Shown piece by piece: positions 17,597 through 26,519 of a DNA stretch of 64,000 nt. Origin of the DNA: Sphingomonadaceae bacterium (lineage in GTDB: Bacteria; Pseudomonadota; Alphaproteobacteria; Sphingomonadales; Sphingomonadaceae); the NCBI GenBank assembly GCA_021732525.1, contig JAKFUU010000040.1, positions 1-64,000 on the forward strand, read 5' to 3'. The first letter of the stretch is position 1; the number at the start of each line of letters is the position of its first letter. The position numbers and the translations under genes were made by a program. Under the pieces are notes generated by a model. The model did no database searches, was not told the origin of the DNA, and saw only the letters and a program-made list of their open reading frames with translations.

Positions 17597-20062
17597 ATGA
17601 CGAACCGATCAAAAATTGTTGGGATTACTCAAGACCCGTCTGACGCACCTTCACGGTCCGTCGATTCGGATGCACCCGCATCTTTCATCGACGACCATCT
17701 GGATGACGATTTTGCCGAAAATCATCAGGTAAATGTCGGTGCGCAAAACGAAAATTCTACCGAATATTATGACGAATATGTAACGAATAATCCCAGCATT
17801 TCTTCATGGACCCAATATATCGCACCGATTTTCCTTACCGTATTGATGATCGGCTGGACCGTTTTTTTTGGTTGGGTAAACCAAACCGAACTTTTGGCCA
17901 TTACGCCAGTAGATGCCGTAAGATTGATTAGCGAATGGGCGGTACCAGCAGCGTTGATTGGGGTGACATGGTTGCTTATTTTACGCTCCAGCCGGTCCGA
18001 AACCAATAGATTTTCCGATGCGGCGCTAAAATTGCGCAATGAAAGCGAGGCGCTGGAAATCAAAATGCGGACTGTGAACGAAGAAATTGCCGTGGCGCGG
18101 GAATTTCTGGCGCAAAACAGCCGCGAGTTGGAAAGCGTAGGGCGGCAATCCGCAGCGCGCTTGATCGAGGCAGCGGAAAAAATCGGTGTGGCATTGAATG
18201 ACAGCGAAGCCAAAGCGAAAATCCTTGAGCAAGTATCGAACGCAGCGACCATAAATTTGGATCAGCTTCGCAAACATCTGCCCGTCGTCACCAGCGCAGC
18301 CAAAGATGTGACCAATCAAATTGGCGGTGCGGGCAATAGCGCTCAATTGCAGGTAAAATCCTTGATAGCCGCGCTGCAACGGGTTTCGGCGGCGGGGGTG
18401 GAGGCGCGCGATAACATTGCCCAGATGGAGCAACAGGCGGCGCAGTCCAGCGAAGGCATGTCGCAGCGGATAACCGACAATGCCGCATTTTTGCAAACAG
18501 CAATGGAACAATCATCCGAACAAATGAAAGCGTTGACCGCCGCCGTCTACAATTTGATGGTGGAGCTTTCTTCCCGGCTGGAGAAAGGATCAACCGATAC
18601 CGTAGATAAGATTAGCGGTGCCGCCACCGATCTCACCCGCAAGCTTAACGACAATGCGGCCAAGGTCAGCGAATATCTTGAACAATCCTCAAGCAATTTT
18701 GCGGCGAAGATCGCTATTAACAATGGCGACATAGATCAAATGGTCGAACGCAATCTCGCCAAATTAACTACGCAGGCCGCCGCACTCAACCAGTCGCTCG
18801 CCATTATGGAGAGCAAAGTCGCGACCGAAGATGCGCGCAGCCGGGATATGATAACCCGGATTAACGAACATTTGGCGGAACGCAGTCAGCAGGTAATAGC
18901 GATTGACGAAGACGCAGCGCAGCGTTCGGCAAAGCTCGCTTTTGCGCTGGAAGCTCTGGTAGAAACCAGCGTTCGGCTAATGGGCAATTTGACCTTAAAT
19001 AGCGATACGGCCAGGGTGCTGACGGAGCGGTCCGAACATATTTTGGCATTGGCGGATGCGGCGAACACAAGGTTGGCCGAAACTTTACCAGCCGCCCTGT
19101 CGCAGGCCGATCAACATATTTCCGGTAGCCTGACGCATATCGAGCAAGCGAAGCAACAAGCCAGTGGATTGGAAGAATATGGCAGCGGTCTGCTGTCCAA
19201 ACTGAACGAAATCGAAGGAGCTATTGCGGCACGGCGGGGTGAATTGGAAAGCTTCATCGCGGCCAGCGGCGGATCGCTATCGGGCAGCCAGCAACAGGCC
19301 GACGCCTTGTCCGAATCGTTACTGCGCGCGCAGGCATTAATCGGCGAATTGGCGCAGATAAAGGACGAAGGATTGATCGAAACGCTGGACCGGGTTCAGG
19401 AAAATATCCGAATTGGGATATTGCAGAGCCGCAAGATGATGGAAGCCGAGATGGAGGGTTTAACGGCGCGCTTATCCGAAGAGAGCCAAAATTCCTTGAA
19501 ATCTGCGGTCGAAGAACAAGTGAATAGCGTCGATCGGATTATGAACGAAACCATCCAAGCCAATATCACTCTATCAAATTCGGCCGCCGAAAAGCTGAAT
19601 GAACAGCTTGCCCACATTGAAAGCATGACCAGCAATTTGGAGCGGCGTTTAGACGACGCGCGCAGTGAGTTCGCCGGCATCGACGACGATAGCTTTGCCC
19701 GGCAAATGGCATTGCTGACCGAATCGCTCAATTCGACCGCGATTGATGTTACAAAGATATTGTCCAATGAGGTTACCGATACCTCTTGGGCGGCCTATCT
19801 TAAGGGTGACCGCGGCGTCTTTACCCGCCGTGCTGTCCGTCTACTCGATTCGGGGGAGGCAAAAACGATCGCAAGCCATTATGATGAAGACGCCGAATTT
19901 CGCGCTCATGTGAACCGCTATGTTCATGATTTTGAATCGATGATGCGCGCCTTGCTCAGCACGCGCGACGGTAATGCCATCGGCGTAACGTTGCTGTCTT
20001 CTGATGTTGGCAAGCTTTACGTGGCGCTGGCGCAAGCGATTGAACGGCTGCGAAACAACTGA
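17597..20062 (+). CDS. Large membrane-anchored coiled-coil protein, TipN-like polarity factor (putative)
   Basis: 821 residues. An acidic N-terminal region of ~70 residues precedes two membrane segments (about 74-94 and 113-129) and then ~600 residues of nearly continuous heptad-rich coiled coil full of Ala, Gln, Glu and Ser. The last ~90 residues are a compact conserved-looking domain (WAAYLKGDRGVFTRRAVRLL, HVNRYVHDFESMMRALL, VTLLSSDVGKLYVALAQAI). Two membrane segments, a giant cytoplasmic coiled coil and this type of C-terminus are how Caulobacter TipN is built; the identity is inference from memory of that family. Alternatives are a methyl-accepting-like or other scaffold protein. It is divergent from the phosphorelay-like genes. 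Confidence 0.6.
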   Translation: MTNRSKIVGITQDPSDAPSRSVDSDAPASFIDDHLDDDFAENHQVNVGAQNENSTEYYDEYVTNNPSISSWTQYIAPIFLTVLMIGWTVFFGWVNQTELLAITPVDAVRLISEWAVPAALIGVTWLLILRSSRSETNRFSDAALKLRNESEALEIKMRTVNEEIAVAREFLAQNSRELESVGRQSAARLIEAAEKIGVALNDSEAKAKILEQVSNAATINLDQLRKHLPVVTSAAKDVTNQIGGAGNSAQLQVKSLIAALQRVSAAGVEARDNIAQMEQQAAQSSEGMSQRITDNAAFLQTAMEQSSEQMKALTAAVYNLMVELSSRLEKGSTDTVDKISGAATDLTRKLNDNAAKVSEYLEQSSSNFAAKIAINNGDIDQMVERNLAKLTTQAAALNQSLAIMESKVATEDARSRDMITRINEHLAERSQQVIAIDEDAAQRSAKLAFALEALVETSVRLMGNLTLNSDTARVLTERSEHILALADAANTRLAETLPAALSQADQHISGSLTHIEQAKQQASGLEEYGSGLLSKLNEIEGAIAARRGELESFIAASGGSLSGSQQQADALSESLLRAQALIGELAQIKDEGLIETLDRVQENIRIGILQSRKMMEAEMEGLTARLSEESQNSLKSAVEEQVNSVDRIMNETIQANITLSNSAAEKLNEQLAHIESMTSNLERRLDDARSEFAGIDDDSFARQMALLTESLNSTAIDVTKILSNEVTDTSWAAYLKGDRGVFTRRAVRLLDSGEAKTIASHYDEDAEFRAHVNRYVHDFESMMRALLSTRDGNAIGVTLLSSDVGKLYVALAQAIERLRNN

Positions 20063-20071
20063 GCAAATCCC

Positions 20072-20338
20072 TTACCGGCGATAGAGACCTTCAAAACTGG
20101 TTCGATCAATCCAGCCATAGATATGATTGAGATAATATAGCCCAAATAGCGCCGCCGATAGCAAGGTCGTTCGGAGCAATATCGCCTTTGGATTGAAATT
20201 GGCCGGTGCGCCGGGATCGTGCCCCGGCTTAACCTTTTCACCCAATTCACTCGGGTTTCGTATGCCAAATGGCAATATCACAAAAGCGCTCATAACCCAG
20301 AATAGCGCGTAGATCGCAACAATCGAGATGATATTCAC
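20072..20338 (-). CDS. DUF1467 family membrane protein
   Basis: 88 residues with two membrane segments (IVAIYALFWVMSAFVILPFGI and LLRTTLLSAALFGLYYLNHIYGW) and the family motif ALFWVMSAFVILPFGIRN. A charged loop, KPGHDPGAPANFNPKA, lies between them. Function unknown. It overlaps the rnj stop by four bases (ATGA at 20338), which places it at the end of the long nuo-birA-coaX-rnj run; it converges with the TipN-like gene nine bases away. Confidence 0.88.
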   Translation of the reverse strand: MNIISIVAIYALFWVMSAFVILPFGIRNPSELGEKVKPGHDPGAPANFNPKAILLRTTLLSAALFGLYYLNHIYGWIDRTSFEGLYRR

Positions 20339-21978
20339 GCGGTTTCCAATATCATGACATCGACGATCGGCTTTTTACCGGTCCAGCTCGTCGCAAGCCG
20401 CCGGACCGCAAGCCGCACCGATTCGCGCAGCTTTTCATAATCGCCTTTATTGTCCCTAATTGCCTGTTTCACCGCTACAGTGGCTTCGTCCAAAAATTCA
20501 TCCACGCTTTCCTCGATGGGAACGCCGTGCAGCCGAAATTCCGGTTCGCCCAAAAGCTTGTCATGAGCATCTAAGGCAAAAGCCACACTGATTATGCCAT
20601 ACCACGACAAACGCCGACGCTGCGTGATGGTTTGGCCGTCAGCGGCCACGATATTCTCGCCGTCCAAAACCAACCGCCCGGTCCGCTCTTTGCCAATATA
20701 TTTCGGTCCATCGCCCGACAAGCGAATAACATCACCATTGGACTGTACGATCGTTTGGGGCACGCCGTGCGCCTTGGCAAAACGGGCCTGTTCGGCCATA
20801 TGGCGCCGTTCGCCATGCACCGGAACCAAAATTTGCGGCCGGATCCAATCATAAAGCTTGGCCAGTTCCGGCTGGCCCGGATGGCCCGACACATGCACAT
20901 GCGCCTGTTTCTCCGTCACCGTTAAGATATTCCGCCGGGCCAATTGGTTCATGATCACACCGATGGCAATTTCATTGCCCGGGATTTGTTTCGACGAAAA
21001 TATCACGGTATCGCCCGCCTCCAATTTTACCGGATGATCACCCTCGGCGATCCGGGCAAGCGCCGCACGCGCCTCCCCCTGCCCGCCGGTTGCCACCACC
21101 ATGACATTTTGGCGCGGCAGGGCGTCGACATCATTCATATCAACCGTCGCGGGAATGTCTTTCAAATATCCATTGGCCTGCGCCGCCTCGATAATGCGGT
21201 GCAGCGATCGCCCGGCAAAGCATAGCTTACGCCCGCTTTCGCGCGCCACATCAGCCAAAGTTTGTAGCCGCGCCGCATTGGAGGCAAATGTGGTGATCAG
21301 CACCCTGCCCTTGGCCGCGTTCACCGATGCCAGCAGGTCGGCCTTCACGCTGCCCTCGCTGCCGCTTTCGTTTTTGTTGAACACATTGGTGCTATCGCAA
21401 ACCATCGCCAGCACACCCGCATCGCCAATTTTGCGCAATTCGGCCTCGGTTGCCGGCGTGCCAACCACGGGCACATCATCGAGCTTCCAATCGCCAGTGT
21501 GGAAAATTCGCCCATAAGGCGTGTCAATCACACAGGCGCTCATTTCCAGCATCGAGTGAGCCAGCGGGAACAACCGGAAACCAAAAGGTCCAATATCAAA
21601 AGAGCCGCCCATCGGGATGATATTCAATATGATATCGTCCAATATGCCTTCTTCTTCGAGCTTGCCCTGAATCAATGTCGCGGTGAACGGCGTCGCATAA
21701 AGCGGCACGCCAAGGTCGGCGGCAAAATAACGCACCGCGCCAATATGATCCTCATGTCCATGCGTTAGGACAATTCCGAGCAAATCGTCGCGCCGCGCCT
21801 CAATAAACTCCAAATCGGGCAGGACCAATTCCACGCCGGGATATTGCGCGCCCGAAAAAGTCATGCCCAAATCGACCATCACCCATTTGCCGTCGCAGCC
21901 GTAAAGATTGACATTCATGCCAATTTCATCCGACCCGCCAAGCGAGAGATAGAGCAATTCTTTGCCGGGATTAGTCAT
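20335..21978 (-). CDS. rnj: Ribonuclease J
   Basis: 547 residues, the normal length of alphaproteobacterial RNase J, a 5'-3' exo- and endoribonuclease for rRNA and mRNA maturation. The metallo-beta-lactamase core has LTHGHEDHIGAV with His73, His75, Asp77 and His78. The beta-CASP inserts include VCDSTNVFN, TTFASNAARLQTLADVA and VVATGGQGE. The C-terminal motif HVSGHPGQPEL plus LVPVHGERRH follows. It starts two bases after the coaX stop and overlaps DUF1467, consistent with one transcript. Confidence 0.95.
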   Translation of the reverse strand: MTNPGKELLYLSLGGSDEIGMNVNLYGCDGKWVMVDLGMTFSGAQYPGVELVLPDLEFIEARRDDLLGIVLTHGHEDHIGAVRYFAADLGVPLYATPFTATLIQGKLEEEGILDDIILNIIPMGGSFDIGPFGFRLFPLAHSMLEMSACVIDTPYGRIFHTGDWKLDDVPVVGTPATEAELRKIGDAGVLAMVCDSTNVFNKNESGSEGSVKADLLASVNAAKGRVLITTFASNAARLQTLADVARESGRKLCFAGRSLHRIIEAAQANGYLKDIPATVDMNDVDALPRQNVMVVATGGQGEARAALARIAEGDHPVKLEAGDTVIFSSKQIPGNEIAIGVIMNQLARRNILTVTEKQAHVHVSGHPGQPELAKLYDWIRPQILVPVHGERRHMAEQARFAKAHGVPQTIVQSNGDVIRLSGDGPKYIGKERTGRLVLDGENIVAADGQTITQRRRLSWYGIISVAFALDAHDKLLGEPEFRLHGVPIEESVDEFLDEATVAVKQAIRDNKGDYEKLRESVRLAVRRLATSWTGKKPIVDVMILETA

Positions 21979-21980
21979 TA

Positions 21981-22757
21981 TTATAGATCTCGATTATTAT
22001 ATAATTGCGCCAATCCCGTTAAAGCGAGATCGGGTTCAATGCGATCAAAAAGATCGTTATGCTGTCCGAATAAACCCGCCAGACCGCCGGTTGCAATGAC
22101 CGTTACTGGCGCGCCAATTTCTTTTTTCATCCGCGCCAGCAGCCCCTCTATCAACGACACATAACCCCAATAAATGCCAATCAGCATTTGCCGCTGCGTC
22201 GTGCGGCCGATCACGCTATCATCATCGGGCGCTTCGATGGCGATCCGCGGCAATTGCGCGGTATTGCCGACCAATGCCTCCAGCGACAGATTGATGCCCG
22301 GCGCGATAATCCCGCCGCAATAAGCGCCATCCGCACCAACATGGTCGAGCGTGGTGGCGGTTCCGAAACTGATCACGATTTTTTCGCCCATGGCCACTGA
22401 CTGCGCCGCAATTGCATGGACTGCGCGGTCGGCCCCCACCGCATGCGGTTCATCCACTTTCAGCGCTATGCCCCATTCCACCGGCGCGCGGCCCGCGACC
22501 AAGGGTTCCAGTCCGAAATATTTGCGCGACAAGGTGCTTAGATTATGCAACGCGCGCGGCACGACAGTGGAGATAATCACGGCGCTAACCGAGCTGCGGT
22601 TATACCCCTCAAGCTCCAGCAATTGCAGCAGCCAGACGGCATATTCATCCGCCGTTTTGCGCGCATCGGTGGCGATACGCCAGCGCGTTTTAACTTGATC
22701 GCCATCGACCAACGCAAATTTGATATTGGTATTACCGGCCTCAATCGCAAGCAACAT
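21981..22757 (-). CDS. coaX: Type III pantothenate kinase
   Basis: 258 residues from ATG 22757 ([11 protein letters not shown]), which matches the family N-terminus. A TTG at 22772 overlapping the birA stop as TTGA would add five residues. It makes 4'-phosphopantothenate for CoA. Visible motifs are [21 protein letters not shown] and [12 protein letters not shown]. The first motif has Glu6 where the family usually has Asp, a conservative but noteworthy change. Neighbours are birA upstream (overlap or 11 bases, depending on the start) and rnj two bases downstream, a conserved alphaproteobacterial arrangement. Confidence 0.92.
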   Translation of the reverse strand: MLLAIEAGNTNIKFALVDGDQVKTRWRIATDARKTADEYAVWLLQLLELEGYNRSSVSAVIISTVVPRALHNLSTLSRKYFGLEPLVAGRAPVEWGIALKVDEPHAVGADRAVHAIAAQSVAMGEKIVISFGTATTLDHVGADGAYCGGIIAPGINLSLEALVGNTAQLPRIAIEAPDDDSVIGRTTQRQMLIGIYWGYVSLIEGLLARMKKEIGAPVTVIATGGLAGLFGQHNDLFDRIEPDLALTGLAQLYNNRDL

Positions 22758-22768
22758 GCCCCGCCCCG

Positions 22769-23479
22769 TCAAATTAAAAATACATCGGCGGCATGAATGG
22801 CACGAATGGAGCCATCCGCCAAGCGCAGCTTCAGCGAACCGTCATCGCCCAGGCCGCTATAGTGTCCTTGCAACCCCCCGCCATCGGGCAAATGGACAAT
22901 CAACGGGGTTCCGGCGGGATGTGCCGCAGCCTGCCATGCCGCCAGGATACCGCCAAGCCCAACCGAGCGCCATTGGTCCAACCGCGCGGCAAATTCCGCC
23001 GCCATCTGCTCCACAAACTTCTGCGGCGCGGGCGGGCGCAGGCCCAGCGCCGCCAAGCTGGTAACGGGACGCGCAAGGCCTTTGGGATGGCTCGCCAAAT
23101 TGACACCAATGCCGACGACAACGGCATCATTGCTGCGTTCCAGCAGCATTCCCGATATTTTTGCGCCGTCCGCCGACAATATATCATTGGGCCATTTAAT
23201 CTGAAAATTTTGCCCCGGTGCCCATGCGGCAAGCGTCCGCTGCACCGCGAGCGCCGCGACGAAAGCCAACGTGGGCGCGGGCGGATCGGTGGGCCTCAAC
23301 CGCACAATCGTGCTTGCATAAGCATTGCCCAGCGGGCTTTCCCATTCACGGCCCATCCGCCCGCGCCCCGCATGTTGCTGATCCGCGCGCAGCCAAAGCC
23401 CTTCGGGAGCGCCCTCCCGAGCGCGCTGGATCAAATCCGCATTGGTTGAGCCGGTAACCCCTATCTGTTCGAAAATCAG
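22769..23479 (-). CDS. birA: Biotin--[acetyl-CoA-carboxylase] ligase, probable non-ATG start
   Basis: About 236 residues. It attaches biotin to BCCP; there is no N-terminal DNA-binding domain, so it is not a repressor. Motifs are [24 protein letters not shown] (biotinyl-AMP site), [16 protein letters not shown] with the catalytic Lys, GIGVNL and the small C-terminal SH3-like domain. The first conventional start is TTG 23434, but that removes the conserved GSTN segment. In-frame CTG 23479 (or ATT 23476) gives [16 protein letters not shown], the usual N-terminus, three bases after the nuoN stop codon. No ATG, GTG or TTG exists in that stretch. Initiation at CTG or ATT by coupling to nuoN is inferred. 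Confidence 0.85.
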   Translation of the reverse strand: MIFEQIGVTGSTNADLIQRAREGAPEGLWLRADQQHAGRGRMGREWESPLGNAYASTIVRLRPTDPPAPTLAFVAALAVQRTLAAWAPGQNFQIKWPNDILSADGAKISGMLLERSNDAVVVGIGVNLASHPKGLARPVTSLAALGLRPPAPQKFVEQMAAEFAARLDQWRSVGLGGILAAWQAAAHPAGTPLIVHLPDGGGLQGHYSGLGDDGSLKLRLADGSIRAIHAADVFLI

Positions 23480-23481
23480 GG

Positions 23482-24936
23482 TCAGAAAGCCAGCGCCCCG
23501 GCGGCACGGGTGGTAATTGCGGTTAAAGCCGGTATCGCCAAATAGCCCAGCGGCGATACTGCGAGCGCCAGCGCGCCGCCGGTAATGGCCAGCGTTTTGT
23601 CGTCATCGGCAACCAATGCGTCGCTCGCTTCGTCAAAATACATCAGCTTGACGATTTTCAGATAGTAAAATGCGCCAATCACCGAAGCGGCGATACCGAT
23701 CACCGCCAGCGGCAATAGCCCGGCGGCCACCGCCGCCTGAAACACCACCAGCTTGCCCCAAAAACCGAATAAGGGCGGAATACCGGCGAGCGAGAACATA
23801 AACACCGCCATCGCCAAGGCCAAAAGGGGTCTGGTCTTTGACAGGCCGGCTATGTCGCTTAAACCTTCGCGATACTCGCCGCCGCGCCCGCGTAGCTGCA
23901 TCAAACAGATAAATCCGCCCAATGTCATCGCCACATAGATGATCAGATATACCAGCATTGCGGCCACGCCTTGCGCGCTGCCCGCGGCAAGACCAATCAG
24001 GAGGAAGCCGATATTGTTGATCGAGCTATAGGCGAGCAGCCGCTTCAAATTCTGCTGCCCAATCGCGCCAACCGCGCCGATGATGATCGACATCAGCGCG
24101 ACGACGATAATAATCTGCTGCCATGCGGCGGCCTGCTCACCAAAGGCTGTAATCGCCAAGCGCACCAGCAATATGGTTGCCGCCACTTTTGGAGCGCTCG
24201 CGAAGAATGCTGTCACCGGGGTCGGCGCGCCTTCATAGACATCGGGCGTCCACATATGGAACGGTGCCGCGCTTATTTTGAAGGCCATGCCCGATAACAC
24301 AAAAACAATACCGAACAGGCTACCCAAGCCAATATCGCCCGCCAAGGCCTTGCCAATCAGATCAAAATTGGTGCTGCCGGTAAAGCCATAAAGCAGCGAC
24401 ATGCCATAGAGCAAAATACCGCTGGCCAGCGCGCCGAGCACGAAATATTTCAGCCCGGCTTCGGCGGATCGTTCATCGCTGCGGACGAAACTTGCCAGCA
24501 CATAAGCGGCCAAACTGTTGAGTTCGAGGCCGATATACAGCGTAATCAGATCATTGGCCGAAACCATAATGCTCATGCCGATCACCGCAAACAGGATCAA
24601 AATCGGATATTCCGCGCGCATCCCACCCATTTTTTCCAGATAACGCGGCGCGATGATGATCGATATGATCGCCGCGAAATAAATCAACATCTTGGCAAGA
24701 TTGCCCAGCGCGTCCATCCGGTAAAGCCCGGCAAAGGCGTCCCCGCCAAATTCAAATGCGCTGTTGGCCATTAAATTGGCTGTCCAGGCGCTCGCCCCGA
24801 TCAGCGCGGCGACCGACAATAGGCTGACCAGGCGGCCGCTGTCGCTGCGCCATGCCGCGAGCAATAATAACGCCAGCCCCGACAGGCTCAAAATTAGCTC
24901 GGCGCGGGTAAAATAAAGCGAAATGGCCAAATCCAT
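23482..24936 (-). CDS. nuoN: NADH-quinone oxidoreductase subunit N
   Basis: 484 residues, about 14 membrane helices; antiporter-like proton-pumping subunit of the complex I membrane arm. Marks include YIGLELNSLAAYVLASF, EAGLKYFVLGALASG, the conserved Lys in KISAAPFHMWTPDVYEGAPTPV, NLKRLLAYSSINNIG and AGIPPLFGFWGKL. ATG 24936 shares one base with the nuoM stop (TGATG); a TTG at 24939 is also in frame. It ends the nuo genes proper; birA follows within a few bases. Confidence 0.96.
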   Translation of the reverse strand: MDLAISLYFTRAELILSLSGLALLLLAAWRSDSGRLVSLLSVAALIGASAWTANLMANSAFEFGGDAFAGLYRMDALGNLAKMLIYFAAIISIIIAPRYLEKMGGMRAEYPILILFAVIGMSIMVSANDLITLYIGLELNSLAAYVLASFVRSDERSAEAGLKYFVLGALASGILLYGMSLLYGFTGSTNFDLIGKALAGDIGLGSLFGIVFVLSGMAFKISAAPFHMWTPDVYEGAPTPVTAFFASAPKVAATILLVRLAITAFGEQAAAWQQIIIVVALMSIIIGAVGAIGQQNLKRLLAYSSINNIGFLLIGLAAGSAQGVAAMLVYLIIYVAMTLGGFICLMQLRGRGGEYREGLSDIAGLSKTRPLLALAMAVFMFSLAGIPPLFGFWGKLVVFQAAVAAGLLPLAVIGIAASVIGAFYYLKIVKLMYFDEASDALVADDDKTLAITGGALALAVSPLGYLAIPALTAITTRAAGALAF

Positions 24937-26519
24937 CAATGCGCGCTCCCCGGTTTGGTCTTATCATCATGCTGCGGCGCTGCGCCGTGATCCGCCTTCA
25001 CCCGATATTTTTCCGTGGCCTTATCATGCGCTTGGATGCGGCTATCGCCTGCCGGTGCGGCGCGTTCGATCCGCGCGACGATCACCGCAACGTCGCGGCG
25101 AATGGGCGATAGGAAGCTTTCGGGATAGACCCCCATCCACAGCACCACCGCGGCAATCGGCGCGAGCAACCAGATTTCGCGGCCGTCAATGTCGTTCATC
25201 GCCGCCGCATCGGCATTCACCTGCTCCCCAAAGGCAACGCGGCGATAGAGATAGAGCATATAGCCCGCGCCCAAAATAATGCCCGTGGTCGCGATCAAAG
25301 TTGCCCAGGTCGAAACCTTATAAAGCCCCGCCAATGCCAAAAATTCGCCGACAAAACCGCTCGTTCCCGGCAAGCCGATGCTGGCCATGGTAAATAGCAT
25401 GAACAACAGCGCATATTTGGGCATATTAACCGAAAGCCCGCCATAACGGCCGATCTCGCGCGTATGCAGCCGGTCGTAAATCACCCCCACACATAGGAAC
25501 AGCGCACCCGACACCAGTCCGTGGCTGAGCATGATGATAATCGCGCCCTCAATCCCTTGCTGGTTAAAGGCAAATAGACCAACAGTCACGATGGCCATAT
25601 GCGCCACGGAAGAATATGCGATCAGTTTTTTCATATCATGCTGCACCAACGCGACCAGCGAGGTATAGACAACGGCGACCATCGACAGGCCGTAAATTAG
25701 CCAGACGAACTGCGCGCTCGCTTCGGGAAACATCGGCAGGCTGAACCGCAGGAAGCCATATCCGCCCATTTTAAGCAGCACACCCGCCAAAATCACCGAA
25801 CCCGCCGTTGGCGCCTGCACATGTGCATCGGGCAGCCATGTATGCACCGGCCACATCGGCATCTTCACCGCAAAGCTGGCGAAAAAGGCCAGCCACAGCC
25901 AGCTTTGCGCCTCAGGGGCGAAATCATATTGGAGCAGGTCTGGGATATAGCCGGTGCCCGCCGTCTGGATCATCCACAGCATCGCGATCAGCATCAGCAC
26001 CGATCCCAGCAACGTGTAGAGGAAGAATTTATAGCTTGCGTAAATCCGGTTATCGCCGCCCCAAATACCGATAATCAGATACATCGGGATCAGTCCCGCT
26101 TCAAAGAAAATGTAGAAGAGCATCAGATCCTGCGCCGCGAAAACGCCGATCATTAGCGCCTCCATCAGCAGGAAGGCCGCCATATATTCACCAACGCGGT
26201 TGCCGATCGCGCGCCAACTTGCGCCGATACAGATAGGCATCAGGAAAACCGACAGCATGATCAACATTAGCGAAATGCCGTCGATACCCAGTTTCCAACC
26301 GAGCAGATCCCCAAAAACATCTATATTTTCAACAAATTGCCATTGGCTGCCCGCCGGATCATAACTGATCCACAACCAGATACCGAGCAGCAATTCGGCC
26401 AAAGTCACCGTTAATGCGGCTATCCGCGCGCCTTCGCCGCGCAGATAGAGACAGGCAATCGCCGCCAGCACGGGCAGCGCGATCATGATCGATAAAATCG
26501 GTATATCCGCCGCGCTCAT
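24936..26519 (-). CDS. nuoM: NADH-quinone oxidoreductase subunit M
   Basis: 527 residues from ATG 26519 ([16 protein letters not shown]), which overlaps the nuoL stop as ATGA; an upstream GTG-type extension to 26540 would only add residues encoded inside nuoL. Antiporter-like subunit with about 14 helices: [37 protein letters not shown] with the key Glu, [34 protein letters not shown] and [17 protein letters not shown]-terminal hydrophilic tail rich in His, Lys and Asp extends about 40 residues beyond the last helix and is not part of the usual core. Confidence 0.96.
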   Translation of the reverse strand: MSAADIPILSIMIALPVLAAIACLYLRGEGARIAALTVTLAELLLGIWLWISYDPAGSQWQFVENIDVFGDLLGWKLGIDGISLMLIMLSVFLMPICIGASWRAIGNRVGEYMAAFLLMEALMIGVFAAQDLMLFYIFFEAGLIPMYLIIGIWGGDNRIYASYKFFLYTLLGSVLMLIAMLWMIQTAGTGYIPDLLQYDFAPEAQSWLWLAFFASFAVKMPMWPVHTWLPDAHVQAPTAGSVILAGVLLKMGGYGFLRFSLPMFPEASAQFVWLIYGLSMVAVVYTSLVALVQHDMKKLIAYSSVAHMAIVTVGLFAFNQQGIEGAIIIMLSHGLVSGALFLCVGVIYDRLHTREIGRYGGLSVNMPKYALLFMLFTMASIGLPGTSGFVGEFLALAGLYKVSTWATLIATTGIILGAGYMLYLYRRVAFGEQVNADAAAMNDIDGREIWLLAPIAAVVLWMGVYPESFLSPIRRDVAVIVARIERAAPAGDSRIQAHDKATEKYRVKADHGAAPQHDDKTKPGSAH

